A stretch of DNA of 6,559 bases from positions 1-6,559 of the forward strand of contig JAGHBT010000257.1 in the NCBI GenBank assembly GCA_021160845.1, read 5' to 3'. The position numbers were made by a program, and so were the translations under genes. This document shows, piece by piece, positions 1 through 6,143 of this stretch. Below the pieces are notes generated by a model. It did not search any database. It was given only the letters and a program-made list of their open reading frames with translations, and was not told the DNA's origin. Source of the stretch: a bacterium. GTDB lineage: Bacteria > Krumholzibacteriota > Krumholzibacteriia > Krumholzibacteriales > WJIX01. Every line of letters begins with the position of its first letter. Position 1 is the stretch's first letter.

Positions 1-1
1 A

Positions 2-2467
2 GCCATGGTAATATTTATTGCCTTGATTCCTGATATGGCGGATGCGAGATCCCGAAATGAGGACGATTGGATTGGGAAGCTCAAAGAAATGGAAAAGATA
101 TGGGTTTTCGATGGATCGGGTATTCATAATGTGGGGAATCTTCAGTTACATGTTACAAATTGGGGTTGTTTTGGCTCCTATCCTGGTTCAAACTGGCCGA
201 CACGTGATTTTCCTTCCGCTCAATGGCCGGCTAATAGCGGGGTAGAATATCTTTATATCGCAGGGTTGTGGGTTGGAGCGAAAATGGGGGGGATGGCTGC
301 TGTTTCCACAGCTGCGTATGAAACAGAGTTCCAACCGCCGGGTTATAGCTCTCCGGATGGTGGAATCGCGATAATTTATCAAGCTAATTCGAGCTCGGTG
401 GGGGGTTCCAGGTTTCCTCGTTCTGCCGATGATGATAAAGATGGTTTGATAGATGAGGATTGTCTGGATGGCAAAGATAATGATGGCGACGGGAAAATCG
501 ATGAGGATTTTGCGGGAATAAGTAATCAGATGTTCGCAACATGGTATACTGACGATCAGGAAAGTGCCACAAGTACGTTTCCTGATCATGTTCCTCTTGG
601 GCTTTATGTACATCAGGAGAGTTATCAATGGGAGGACGAAGATTATAGTAATTTTGTAGGGATAGATTATAAAATTATTCATTACACTGGAACTACCAGC
701 CTCGATAATGTCTATTTGGGGTTCTTTGCGGATGGGGATGCGGGGGATCTAGAGACAGATAACTACTGGAAGGATGATTGCACCGGACATTGGCATGGCG
801 TTAGGTGTACAAAGAAGGGTGATACGCCCTATCCGGTTGTTGTTGATGTTGCCTATTTCTACGATAAGGATGGTGATGAAGGAACTGTTTTGGGATATTT
901 GGGTATTGTGTTTCTAGGACATAAGACGGACCCCACTGGAATCACGGCTCCAAAGGTAGTGGGACTAACTTCTTATCAGGCTTTTTCGGGTTCTCAGCCA
1001 TTTGAAGATGGAGGGGATCCCTCAAAGGATTCCGAACGTTATCAACTTATGAGCGCGAATCAGATGGATAAAAACCAGGAGGTACCCCGAGATTATCGAA
1101 TGATGATGGCAACCGGACCGTTTGATGCGTTAATGCCCGGAGATACTTTGACACTTAGGGTGGCAGTCGCCATTGGAGCTGGGTTGGGCGGAATGCTAAC
1201 TTCAGCCGCCAGCGCCGAAGTTACATATGAAGGAAACTGGTTTGATATGGATGGAGATCCTCTAACAGGTATAGATGGTAGGGAAAGTCGGGTACCAGGC
1301 CCAATAACCATAGATCCGGATACCTGTGATGATGTTTCAGAGTCCGTGTCGGCAGGTAAGGATGGATATGTTTGGGTTAATATGGATTGTGCAAAAGAGG
1401 ATTGGTTGTGGGAAGAAGGGCAAAGGTTGGGTTGCACCTCCGGTAATAAAGAAGATTATATGACTGGTACTGAAAGTAAGTCTCATTGTGGTAGGGAGAC
1501 ACAGATAATATGGCTAGTCGGGACAGCTCCGCCACCTCCAAATATGAGGATCGTTCCCGGACACAATAAAACAACTCTGTACTGGGATAATTTTAGTGAG
1601 GAAGCGCTCGATGTAAGCACACTTGATAAAGACTTTGCCGGATTCCGTGTGTGGCGTGCGGATGGGTGGCATCGTCCAATTGGAACAACAGAATCCAGCG
1701 GTCCTTCCAAGGAATTATGGAAATTGATATTAGAAAGAGATTACGGGGACGATGGATATGGACAGGACAGGGAATATCGTATGCCTCCTGAGGAAGGCGG
1801 ATTGTTATATGAACCTCTGCAGAATTTAGATAACGATAACAATGATAAGGAAAAATTCATCAATATGTTTGAAGAGAATTTGTATTATTTTCCTCTAGAT
1901 CCGGTTCCATGCCCTCCGGGGTTGTCTATGGAGGAATGCGACACTCTCGAGGCCCTTGCCAGATACAATCTAAACTTTAGTGGTGGTAAAAGATATTATA
2001 AGTATATAGATACAGAAGTGAAAAACGGGATGTATTATTTTTACTCTGTCACAGCGTTTGATTATACGGATAAATATGGGGAAGCATCCAGCAACTTTAT
2101 GCTTACAACGCCTCTTTCCAAGTTTGGTTCAGAAAACGATACCGGTCCCAACCGTATATTTGTAGTGCCTAATCCGGTAACCAAGGAGTCAGTAGCGCCT
2201 TGGAAACTTGGGAAGAATATGGATGATCCGTCCGGAGTTAAACTTGAATTTCGGAGGCTTCCTAACTGTGAGAGTACAATTAGAATTTATACATTAGCGG
2301 GAGATCTTGTTGAGACAATTTTGCATGATGGGAAGAGTGGAACTGCTGCTTGGGACCTTATCTCCAGAAATGGGCAGGAAGTAACAAGTGGGATTTACCT
2401 GTATTCCGTGGAACCCCATAACACAAATTACGATTCATTTGTTGGAAAGTTTGTAATTATCAAATAA
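2..2467 (+). CDS. Large secreted protein with Asp-rich repeats, FnIII-like region and type IX-like C-terminal sorting domain (5' partial)
   Basis: Residues are numbered from the ATG at 5, but the frame is already open at 2-4. The first 14 residues (MVIFIALIPDMADA) look like the end of a signal peptide without its positive n-region, so the true start is probably upstream of the window. Residues 142-168 carry two Asp-rich units, DDDKDGLIDED and DNDGDGKIDED, which resemble thrombospondin type 3/EF-hand calcium loops. Further DKDGDE and DMDGDP stretches occur near 1 kb. A four-proline stretch at 509-512 opens a fibronectin III-like part (about 509-700) with DFAGFRVWRA and YYFYSVTAFDY. The C-terminus (about 718-820) has VVPNPV, IRIYTLAGDLVETI, SGIYLYSVE and terminal GKFVIIK. 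This fits a Por secretion-system (type A) sorting domain or the related FlgD-like Ig fold. I infer an exported, probably surface-attached or released protein; its activity is unknown. The PorV-like gene starts 23 bases downstream, which supports the export reading. Confidence 0.85.
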   Translation, partial: AMVIFIALIPDMADARSRNEDDWIGKLKEMEKIWVFDGSGIHNVGNLQLHVTNWGCFGSYPGSNWPTRDFPSAQWPANSGVEYLYIAGLWVGAKMGGMAAVSTAAYETEFQPPGYSSPDGGIAIIYQANSSSVGGSRFPRSADDDKDGLIDEDCLDGKDNDGDGKIDEDFAGISNQMFATWYTDDQESATSTFPDHVPLGLYVHQESYQWEDEDYSNFVGIDYKIIHYTGTTSLDNVYLGFFADGDAGDLETDNYWKDDCTGHWHGVRCTKKGDTPYPVVVDVAYFYDKDGDEGTVLGYLGIVFLGHKTDPTGITAPKVVGLTSYQAFSGSQPFEDGGDPSKDSERYQLMSANQMDKNQEVPRDYRMMMATGPFDALMPGDTLTLRVAVAIGAGLGGMLTSAASAEVTYEGNWFDMDGDPLTGIDGRESRVPGPITIDPDTCDDVSESVSAGKDGYVWVNMDCAKEDWLWEEGQRLGCTSGNKEDYMTGTESKSHCGRETQIIWLVGTAPPPPNMRIVPGHNKTTLYWDNFSEEALDVSTLDKDFAGFRVWRADGWHRPIGTTESSGPSKELWKLILERDYGDDGYGQDREYRMPPEEGGLLYEPLQNLDNDNNDKEKFINMFEENLYYFPLDPVPCPPGLSMEECDTLEALARYNLNFSGGKRYYKYIDTEVKNGMYYFYSVTAFDYTDKYGEASSNFMLTTPLSKFGSENDTGPNRIFVVPNPVTKESVAPWKLGKNMDDPSGVKLEFRRLPNCESTIRIYTLAGDLVETILHDGKSGTAAWDLISRNGQEVTSGIYLYSVEPHNTNYDSFVGKFVIIK

Positions 2468-2477
2468 ATGCCCTTTT

Positions 2478-2484
2478 AGGAGGT
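2478..2484 (+). promoter_or_regulatory. Strong Shine-Dalgarno for the PorV-like gene
   Basis: AGGAGGT lies six bases before the ATG at 2491. It is the best ribosome binding site in the window and sits in the 23-base gap after the large secreted protein, consistent with co-transcription and strong translation of the barrel gene. Confidence 0.85.
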
Positions 2485-2490
2485 CTGGCA

Positions 2491-3447
2491 ATGAAAGGCA
2501 ACAAACATTTATTTACCGGGATTGCGTTGTTTGTTACTATTCTGGCGGCGTTTCCCTTAATTGTGTATGGGACTTCACCATTCGAAAAAGTTGGAACCTA
2601 CTCTGCCCAATTTCTCAAGCTTGGAGTGTCAGCTCGCGCGACTGGTATGGGTAGCGCGTTTACAGCTATAGCGGATGATGCATCCGCTCTCTATTGGAAT
2701 CCTGCCGGCCTTGTTGAATTGGAGCGGACCGAAGTAACCTTGAATTCAGTGTCGTGGCCGGCTGATATAGATCTCTATTTTGTTGGCACGGTTTTCAAAA
2801 CACCCTATATTCCTGGAACCATTGGAATTTCGGTAAGGGCGTTAACTCTGGATCCTCAGATTGTGAGAACGATTTACAGACCTGAAGGTACGAATAGGTA
2901 TTTTGATGCGGGGTCAATGTCTTATGGTTTATCATATGCGAAGTATTTTACAGATAGGTTTTCTGCTGGATTTACAGCACATTTTCTTCATATGGGGCTT
3001 GCCGAAAGAAGCGTCGAATCGTGGGCTTTTGATTTCGGTCTTCTTTACAGGATTGGTATTCGTGGTATGACCTTGGGAATGATGGTTCAGAGTCTTGGTA
3101 GTGAGTTTAACTTCGACGAGCGTTCTTCAAAGTTGCCAACGGTGTTCCGCGTTGGTCTTTCTGTAGACCTTTTGAGGCAGGGGGCTAATATTCTAATTGC
3201 TTCTTCGGAATTTTCACATCCTTCAGATAATGCCGAGAGGATGAATGTTGGGGCGGAATATTCATTTAATCAGTTTTTCTTTGTTCGTGGAGGATACAAT
3301 ATCAATTATGACAGCCAGGGGCTAGCCTGGGGAGTCGGATTCAAGATAGATTCCAGCCAAACTTCCGATATTAAATTTGACTATTCATGGCAGGATCTGA
3401 GTGATCTTGGTTATTGTAACAGGGTAACTTTAGGTTTTAGTTATTGA
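2491..3447 (+). CDS. PorV/PorQ family (UPF0164) outer-membrane beta-barrel protein
   Basis: This 318-residue protein has a signal peptide at about residues 1-27 (KGNKH n-region, long hydrophobic core, LIVYG before TSPF). The family signature follows immediately: FLKLGVSARATGMGSAF (41-57) and ADDASALYWNPAGL (61-74). The remainder alternates polar and hydrophobic residues as in a FadL/PorV-like barrel, and it ends in an aromatic Tyr, as outer-membrane barrels usually do. In the known type IX system, PorV is the outer-membrane shuttle/attachment factor for cargo with C-terminal sorting domains. Many FCB genomes hold several UPF0164 paralogues of unknown role, so PorV function is an inference here. 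The upstream neighbour carries a sorting-like domain, which favours a cargo and shuttle pairing. AGGAGGT at 2478-2484, six bases before the ATG, fixes the start. The protein is shorter than I would expect for the well-studied PorV proteins. Confidence 0.85.
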   Translation: MKGNKHLFTGIALFVTILAAFPLIVYGTSPFEKVGTYSAQFLKLGVSARATGMGSAFTAIADDASALYWNPAGLVELERTEVTLNSVSWPADIDLYFVGTVFKTPYIPGTIGISVRALTLDPQIVRTIYRPEGTNRYFDAGSMSYGLSYAKYFTDRFSAGFTAHFLHMGLAERSVESWAFDFGLLYRIGIRGMTLGMMVQSLGSEFNFDERSSKLPTVFRVGLSVDLLRQGANILIASSEFSHPSDNAERMNVGAEYSFNQFFFVRGGYNINYDSQGLAWGVGFKIDSSQTSDIKFDYSWQDLSDLGYCNRVTLGFSY

Positions 3448-3544
3448 TAATTGCCTAACTTTGGTTTTGTAACAATCGCAGTGGAAGTGGAAAGTGTTTG
3501 AAGTATCAGTTAATTTACGAGTGTTTGCTCAGAATGATTTTTGG

Positions 3545-3573
3545 TTGACAATGTTGAATATATAGCGTATTTT
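3545..3573 (+). promoter_or_regulatory. Candidate sigma70-type promoter for the exbB-exbD-exbD-tonB operon
   Basis: A perfect -35 hexamer TTGACA (3545-3550) is followed by exactly 17 bases and a -10-like TATTTT (3568-3573, four of six consensus positions). Transcription would start near 3580 and give a leader of roughly 150 bases before exbB. The background is AT-rich, which makes the weak -10 easy to find by chance; the perfect -35 at ideal spacing is the main support. No Fur-type operator was recognised near it. Confidence 0.45.
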
Positions 3574-3713
3574 GATTCAGTTATTGAGGTTGAATTAACT
3601 TGGATTTTACCTTAGTGTTAGCACTTAAATTTATTAACTGCTAAGATTAAAAAGTAGAATTTTATTAATGTTGTTAAGCAAGGGTAACTTTGCGAGCTAA
3701 CTGTAGTTTACAG

Positions 3714-3719
3714 AAGGAG
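3714..3719 (+). promoter_or_regulatory. Shine-Dalgarno for exbB
   Basis: AAGGAG ends eight bases before the ATG at 3728. This favours that start over the in-frame ATG at 3737, for which a second purine patch (TAGGAG, 3721-3726) would also be available. The two starts differ by three residues, so the protein is essentially the same. Confidence 0.7.
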
Positions 3720-3727
3720 CTAGGAGT

Positions 3728-4591
3728 ATGAGAAGTATGCATGTGGCAAAAGTAATCTTGTTTGTTGTAATTCCGGTTTTTCTGGCTATTGTTCCTATTG
3801 CCTTGTATTCTCAGGACGGACAAGAAGAAGTTAGCGCTGAGGTAACCATGCAGTCCGAGATGGATTCTTTGGCTACTGCTAAAGATGATTCTGCTGTTGT
3901 AGCCCAAGACCTTGCTGATATGGCTGAGAGAAAAAAACTGGGACCGGTTCTTTATAAACTGAGAAATAGTGGGATTGGAGAGAAATATGCCAAGGGAGGC
4001 ATTTTTATGCATTTGCTCCTTCTGGCATCTATAATTGGTCTTGTTTTTATAATTGAAAGATTTGTAACTCTTTCCAGGGCTCGTGTTAATGTTCGGCGCC
4101 TTATGAACAATGTTGTAGATGCTATGCATTCTGAAGGAGTTGAGGGGGCTATGCGGGTCTGCGAAGGAACCAAGGGTCCGATTGCCGCGGTTATGCATGC
4201 AGGGCTTCTGCGTAGTGACCGTGGACCTGACGCTGTTAAAGAGGCTATTGAAACATCTGGGAGTATCGAAACTTCGTTTCTTGAGAGAGGATTGGTAGCG
4301 ATTGCTACAGTAGCCCAGGTAGCGCCGCTTCTTGGATTTCTTGGTACGGTATCGGGTATGATAAGCGCGTTTGCTTCAATTGCCGCGGCAGAACAAGTTA
4401 GCGCCAAAGTTGTCGCGTCCGGTATTGAAGAGGCATTGATTACAACTGCAACGGGTCTTATAATTGCTATACCTGCGAGTATAGGTCATTCATATTTTGT
4501 TTCGCAGATTGATCGTTTTGTTCTGGAAATGGAAGAAGCTTCCGCTGAACTTGTTAATGAGCTTATCGAAAGCGGAAAGACTCAAGCATAA
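3728..4591 (+). CDS. exbB: MotA/TolQ/ExbB proton channel family protein (ExbB-like)
   Basis: This 287-residue inner-membrane protein is the proton-channel subunit that, with ExbD, powers TonB. Residues 7-27 are a signal-like hydrophobic segment. A hydrophilic acidic stretch follows (about 28-90, probably periplasmic) that E. coli ExbB lacks; such extensions are common in FCB-type ExbB proteins. Three membrane helices come next: about 91-110, 188-216 and 236-258. The family core is intact. APLLGFLGTVSGM (199-211) contains Thr207, matching the channel Thr148 of E. coli ExbB. GIEEALITTATGLIIAIPA (232-250) contains Glu235 and Thr240, matching Glu176 and Thr181. The large loop between helices 1 and 2 holds the expected cytoplasmic helices. 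The gene heads an operon with two exbD genes and tonB. TolQ is the main alternative name, but the adjacent tonB and the absence of tolA/tolB favour ExbB. Confidence 0.93.
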   Translation: MRSMHVAKVILFVVIPVFLAIVPIALYSQDGQEEVSAEVTMQSEMDSLATAKDDSAVVAQDLADMAERKKLGPVLYKLRNSGIGEKYAKGGIFMHLLLLASIIGLVFIIERFVTLSRARVNVRRLMNNVVDAMHSEGVEGAMRVCEGTKGPIAAVMHAGLLRSDRGPDAVKEAIETSGSIETSFLERGLVAIATVAQVAPLLGFLGTVSGMISAFASIAAAEQVSAKVVASGIEEALITTATGLIIAIPASIGHSYFVSQIDRFVLEMEEASAELVNELIESGKTQA

Positions 4592-4606
4592 TCGGGGTTT
4601 GATAGA

Positions 4607-4846
4607 ATGATTAAGAAGACAAGTAAGGTTACTTCAGAGTTTAGCACTTCTTCTATGTCGGATATTAATTTCCTTCTTCTTATATTTTTTCTTGTTACCA
4701 CGATGTTTGCCATCGACCAGGGTTTGCCTATGTCTCTTCCGGGTGAGAGCTCGAATACGGTAAAGCTCAAAAGCGATGATGTTCTTAAGATAATGGCTTT
4801 TTCCAATGGGGCTATTGAAGTAAAGGGGAAAGGGCCTATGCTTTGA
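4607..4846 (+). CDS. exbD: ExbD/TolR-family protein 1, zero-frame part (frame breaks in the periplasmic domain)
   Basis: As written this frame gives 79 residues, but the family is usually about 130-145 residues long. It begins 15 bases after the exbB stop, with only a weak GGGG Shine-Dalgarno (4594-4597). The short cytoplasmic N-terminus leads into SMSDINFLLLIFFLVTTMF (16-34), a single membrane helix with Asp19 at the place of the essential proton-carrying Asp25 of E. coli ExbD. QGLPMSLPGES and LKIMAFSNGAIEVKG are the normal opening of the periplasmic domain. Homology stops at Gly74, and the last five residues (KGPML) look out of frame. The -1 frame continues the domain exactly from here (see 4843-5016). 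Joining the two at 4828 gives 136 residues, close to the 134 of the neighbouring paralogue. Either a -1 frameshift makes the whole protein or this copy is freshly broken. Confidence 0.85.
   Translation: MIKKTSKVTSEFSTSSMSDINFLLLIFFLVTTMFAIDQGLPMSLPGESSNTVKLKSDDVLKIMAFSNGAIEVKGKGPML
4822..4828 (+). promoter_or_regulatory. Possible -1 ribosomal slippery heptamer inside exbD1
   Basis: A AAG GGG fits the X XXY YYZ pattern in the zero frame of exbD1 (AAG at 4823-4825, GGG at 4826-4828). After a -1 slip the A-site tRNA would re-pair fully with GGG, and the P-site tRNA would face AAA. Reading then resumes at GAA (4828-4830) and gives VKG followed by ERAYALNEIEEFV, which is what ExbD needs. The zero-frame TGA lies 15 bases beyond the heptamer. 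No strong downstream pseudoknot is obvious: AAAG (4829-4832) can pair only weakly with CTTT (4841-4844). A lost G in this run explains the same picture equally simply. Confidence 0.35.
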
Positions 4847-5016
4847 ACGAGATAGAAGAATTTGTGAGAGCCAAGTTGCTTGTGAATCCTGAGTTGGTAA
4901 TAGTTATTGAGACACACCCTGAGGCTGAGTACAGTATTATGATTGATATTCTGGATGAACTTCGAAATGCTGATGCTAAAAAGATTTCATTGAAAACTAT
5001 GAAACTGGGACAATAG
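4843..5016 (+). CDS. ExbD/TolR-family protein 1, C-terminal part in the -1 frame
   Basis: The -1 frame is open from 4819 to the TAG at 5014-5016 and encodes the missing half of exbD1. It contains NEIEEFVRAKL, NPELVIVIETHPEAEYSIM and IDILDELRNADAKKISLKT, the typical ExbD/TolR end: a helix, an NP-x-LVIVI strand, a Tyr-containing helix with ILDELR, and a closing strand. The fragment lacks a membrane helix or signal, so it could work only as the tail of the fused product. If it is translated separately, a restart at TTG 4843, overlapping the TGA as TTGA and eight bases after AAAGGG (4829-4834), is the best candidate. I place the left edge there for that reason, but the join with the upstream part is more likely at 4828. 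exbD2 starts 13 bases downstream. Confidence 0.7.
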   Translation: MNEIEEFVRAKLLVNPELVIVIETHPEAEYSIMIDILDELRNADAKKISLKTMKLGQ

Positions 5017-5021
5017 AGGGG
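5016..5021 (+). promoter_or_regulatory. Shine-Dalgarno supporting the TTG start of exbD2
   Basis: GAGGGG begins at the last base of the exbD1 stop codon and lies eight bases before TTG 5030. The next ATG in frame (5081) sits inside the membrane-helix motif SMADIIF and would remove the N-terminus, so the TTG is the sensible start. Confidence 0.7.
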
Positions 5022-5029
5022 AATCCGTT

Positions 5030-5434
5030 TTGAAGATAGGAAAAAAACAAGGTGTTCAGAGCAGTATCCCAACCGGTTCGATGGCCGATATAATATTCTT
5101 GCTTCTTATTTTCTTCATGGTTACAACGATTTTTAAAATGGAAACAGGATTGCCGATCAGTTTGCCTCGGGCGGAATCCGGGGGAGAATTAGAGAGGGAG
5201 AGGCTGATTAATATATGGGCCGACAGATTTAACAGAATCAGTATAAACGATAAATTATTGCATGTTGATGATATTGACAAGGTCATTGCAGCAAGGCTTG
5301 AAGAAAACCCAAGTCTTATTGTCGCCTTTAAAGTTGATCGCTTTGTCAGGTATAGGTTGGTTTCTGATATTATTGATCAACTTAAACATGCTAACGCTAT
5401 TAATGTAACATTTGTTTCTGTTGGAGAAGACTAA
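5030..5434 (+). CDS. exbD: ExbD/TolR-family biopolymer transport protein 2
   Basis: This complete ExbD has 134 residues and starts at TTG. The short basic N-terminus (KIGKKQG) leads to SMADIIFLLLIFFMVTTIF (17-35), the single membrane helix. Asp20 corresponds to the essential Asp25 of E. coli ExbD and works with the ExbB channel threonines in proton transfer. METGLPISLPRAES starts the periplasmic part, and the domain then runs through RISINDKLL, NPSLIVAFKVDRFVRYRLV and SDIIDQLKHANAINVTFV. It is clearly paralogous to exbD1 (shared GLP-x-SLP after the helix and the same domain order), though the two have diverged. Paired exbD genes after one exbB are common in FCB-type bacteria. With exbD1 interrupted, this copy could serve the motor alone, or both could mix in the ExbD dimer. 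Thirteen bases separate it from exbD1 and 15 from tonB. Confidence 0.93.
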   Translation: MKIGKKQGVQSSIPTGSMADIIFLLLIFFMVTTIFKMETGLPISLPRAESGGELERERLINIWADRFNRISINDKLLHVDDIDKVIAARLEENPSLIVAFKVDRFVRYRLVSDIIDQLKHANAINVTFVSVGED

Positions 5435-5436
5435 TT

Positions 5437-5442
5437 AAGGAG
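5437..5442 (+). promoter_or_regulatory. Shine-Dalgarno supporting the GTG start of tonB
   Basis: AAGGAG lies just after the exbD2 stop codon and seven bases before GTG 5450. The first in-frame ATG is well downstream, beyond the membrane helix, so the GTG must be used for a working TonB. Confidence 0.8.
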
Positions 5443-5449
5443 ACAAACT

Positions 5450-6076
5450 GTGGCAACAATAGCATTAGAAAATGTTAAGTTTAAGAACGGGTATTCAAGT
5501 TACCTGCGTAATGCATTGTATGTCACAATAGTAATTCATTTTCTAGGGTTTTTATTCAGTCCTCAATTCGAGTTTACGCCATATGTACTGGAAGAAAAGG
5601 AATTTATCGCAATTGAAACTGCTGATGATTTTGTGCTCCCTCCTCCCCCAAAGGAAGTTAGTCAACCTGTGATTCCAATGGCTGCCGAGGAGGGTGAAGA
5701 AGCTCAGGATGCTGCTGATGTAGCGCCTACAAGCTTTGATCAAATTGACAATCTTCCGCCTCCGCCGCCTCCAAAGGCTGATAAAATGAGTAAGTTTTTT
5801 GCGTTTGATGAACCGCCGGTGTTGATTAAGATGGTTTCTCCAAGATATCCGGAGCTTGCGAGGCTGGCGGGTATTGAAGGGGCGGTTACATTAAGAGTAC
5901 TTGTTAGTGAAAAGGGGGCTGTCATAAGTGTATCTGTTCTGCATTCTGATGTTACTCCGGCGATGGACAATGCAGCAATAGCCGCGATCAGGAAATTTAG
6001 ATTCAAACCGGCTAGGCAAAGAATGAAACCGGTAAAGGCTTTTATGGCGATCCCGATCGTTTTCAGACTACATTAG
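5450..6076 (+). CDS. tonB: TonB energy transducer
   Basis: This 208-residue protein is anchored in the inner membrane and passes energy from ExbB/ExbD to outer-membrane TonB-dependent receptors. About 20 cytoplasmic residues precede one helix (about 21-38, NALYVTIVIHFLGFLF). His30 with Thr26 four residues earlier reproduces the Ser16/His20 motif of E. coli TonB that contacts ExbB. The periplasmic spacer (about 40-122) has PPPPK (64-68) and a six-proline run (103-108) separated by an acidic EEGEEAQDAAD segment, rather than long Glu-Pro/Lys-Pro repeats. The C-terminal domain (about 124-208) is classic: SPRYPELARLAGIEGAVTL, the Val/Gly strand, DNAAIAAIRKFRFKPA and the final IPIVFRL. It is the last gene of the operon and is followed after 40 bases by a terminator. 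Confidence 0.95.
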   Translation: MATIALENVKFKNGYSSYLRNALYVTIVIHFLGFLFSPQFEFTPYVLEEKEFIAIETADDFVLPPPPKEVSQPVIPMAAEEGEEAQDAADVAPTSFDQIDNLPPPPPPKADKMSKFFAFDEPPVLIKMVSPRYPELARLAGIEGAVTLRVLVSEKGAVISVSVLHSDVTPAMDNAAIAAIRKFRFKPARQRMKPVKAFMAIPIVFRLH

Positions 6077-6116
6077 AAATCGGATCTATGTTAGTTATCA
6101 GGCAAAATTGAGAGTC

Positions 6117-6143
6117 AACCCGGTAATAATACCGGGTTTTTTT
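6117..6143 (+). terminator. Rho-independent terminator after tonB
   Basis: A perfect 9-base-pair stem, AACCCGGTA (6117-6125) with TACCGGGTT (6130-6138), encloses an ATAA loop. It runs directly into seven Ts (6137-6143). It ends the exbB-tonB operon on the + strand. No matching A run precedes the stem, so it is not obviously bidirectional. Confidence 0.93.

Larger units (their letters stand above)
3448..3727. other. AT-rich intergenic region between the PorV-like gene and exbB
   Basis: These 280 bases carry no convincing coding frame. They hold a sigma70-type promoter candidate at 3545-3573 and the exbB ribosome binding site at 3714-3719. I found no hairpin with a T tract after the PorV-like stop codon, so transcription may read through into the TonB operon. 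A weak inverted repeat (CTTAG near 3611, CTAAG near 3642) lies in the presumed leader but is too poor to call. Confidence 0.6.

Noticed and set aside
188..682. 164-codon minus-strand frame opposite the large secreted protein.
   Set aside because: Shadow of a clearly coding + strand gene. Its product resembles no family, and it lies opposite the Asp-rich repeats, whose GAT/ATC composition keeps the reverse frame open.
3443..3456. TTGATAATTGC after the PorV-like stop resembles half of a Fur box.
   Set aside because: Only a short half-site matches, with no palindromic partner, and it lies about 100 bases before the promoter candidate.
3421..3691. AGGGTAACTTT occurs at both 3421-3431 and 3681-3691.
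   Set aside because: An 11-base direct repeat with one copy inside the PorV-like coding sequence and no other shared context. It is most likely chance, and there is no sign of a mobile element.
3674..4198. 174-codon minus-strand frame opposite exbB.
   Set aside because: exbB on the + strand is unambiguous. The reverse product has no domain signature or ribosome site.
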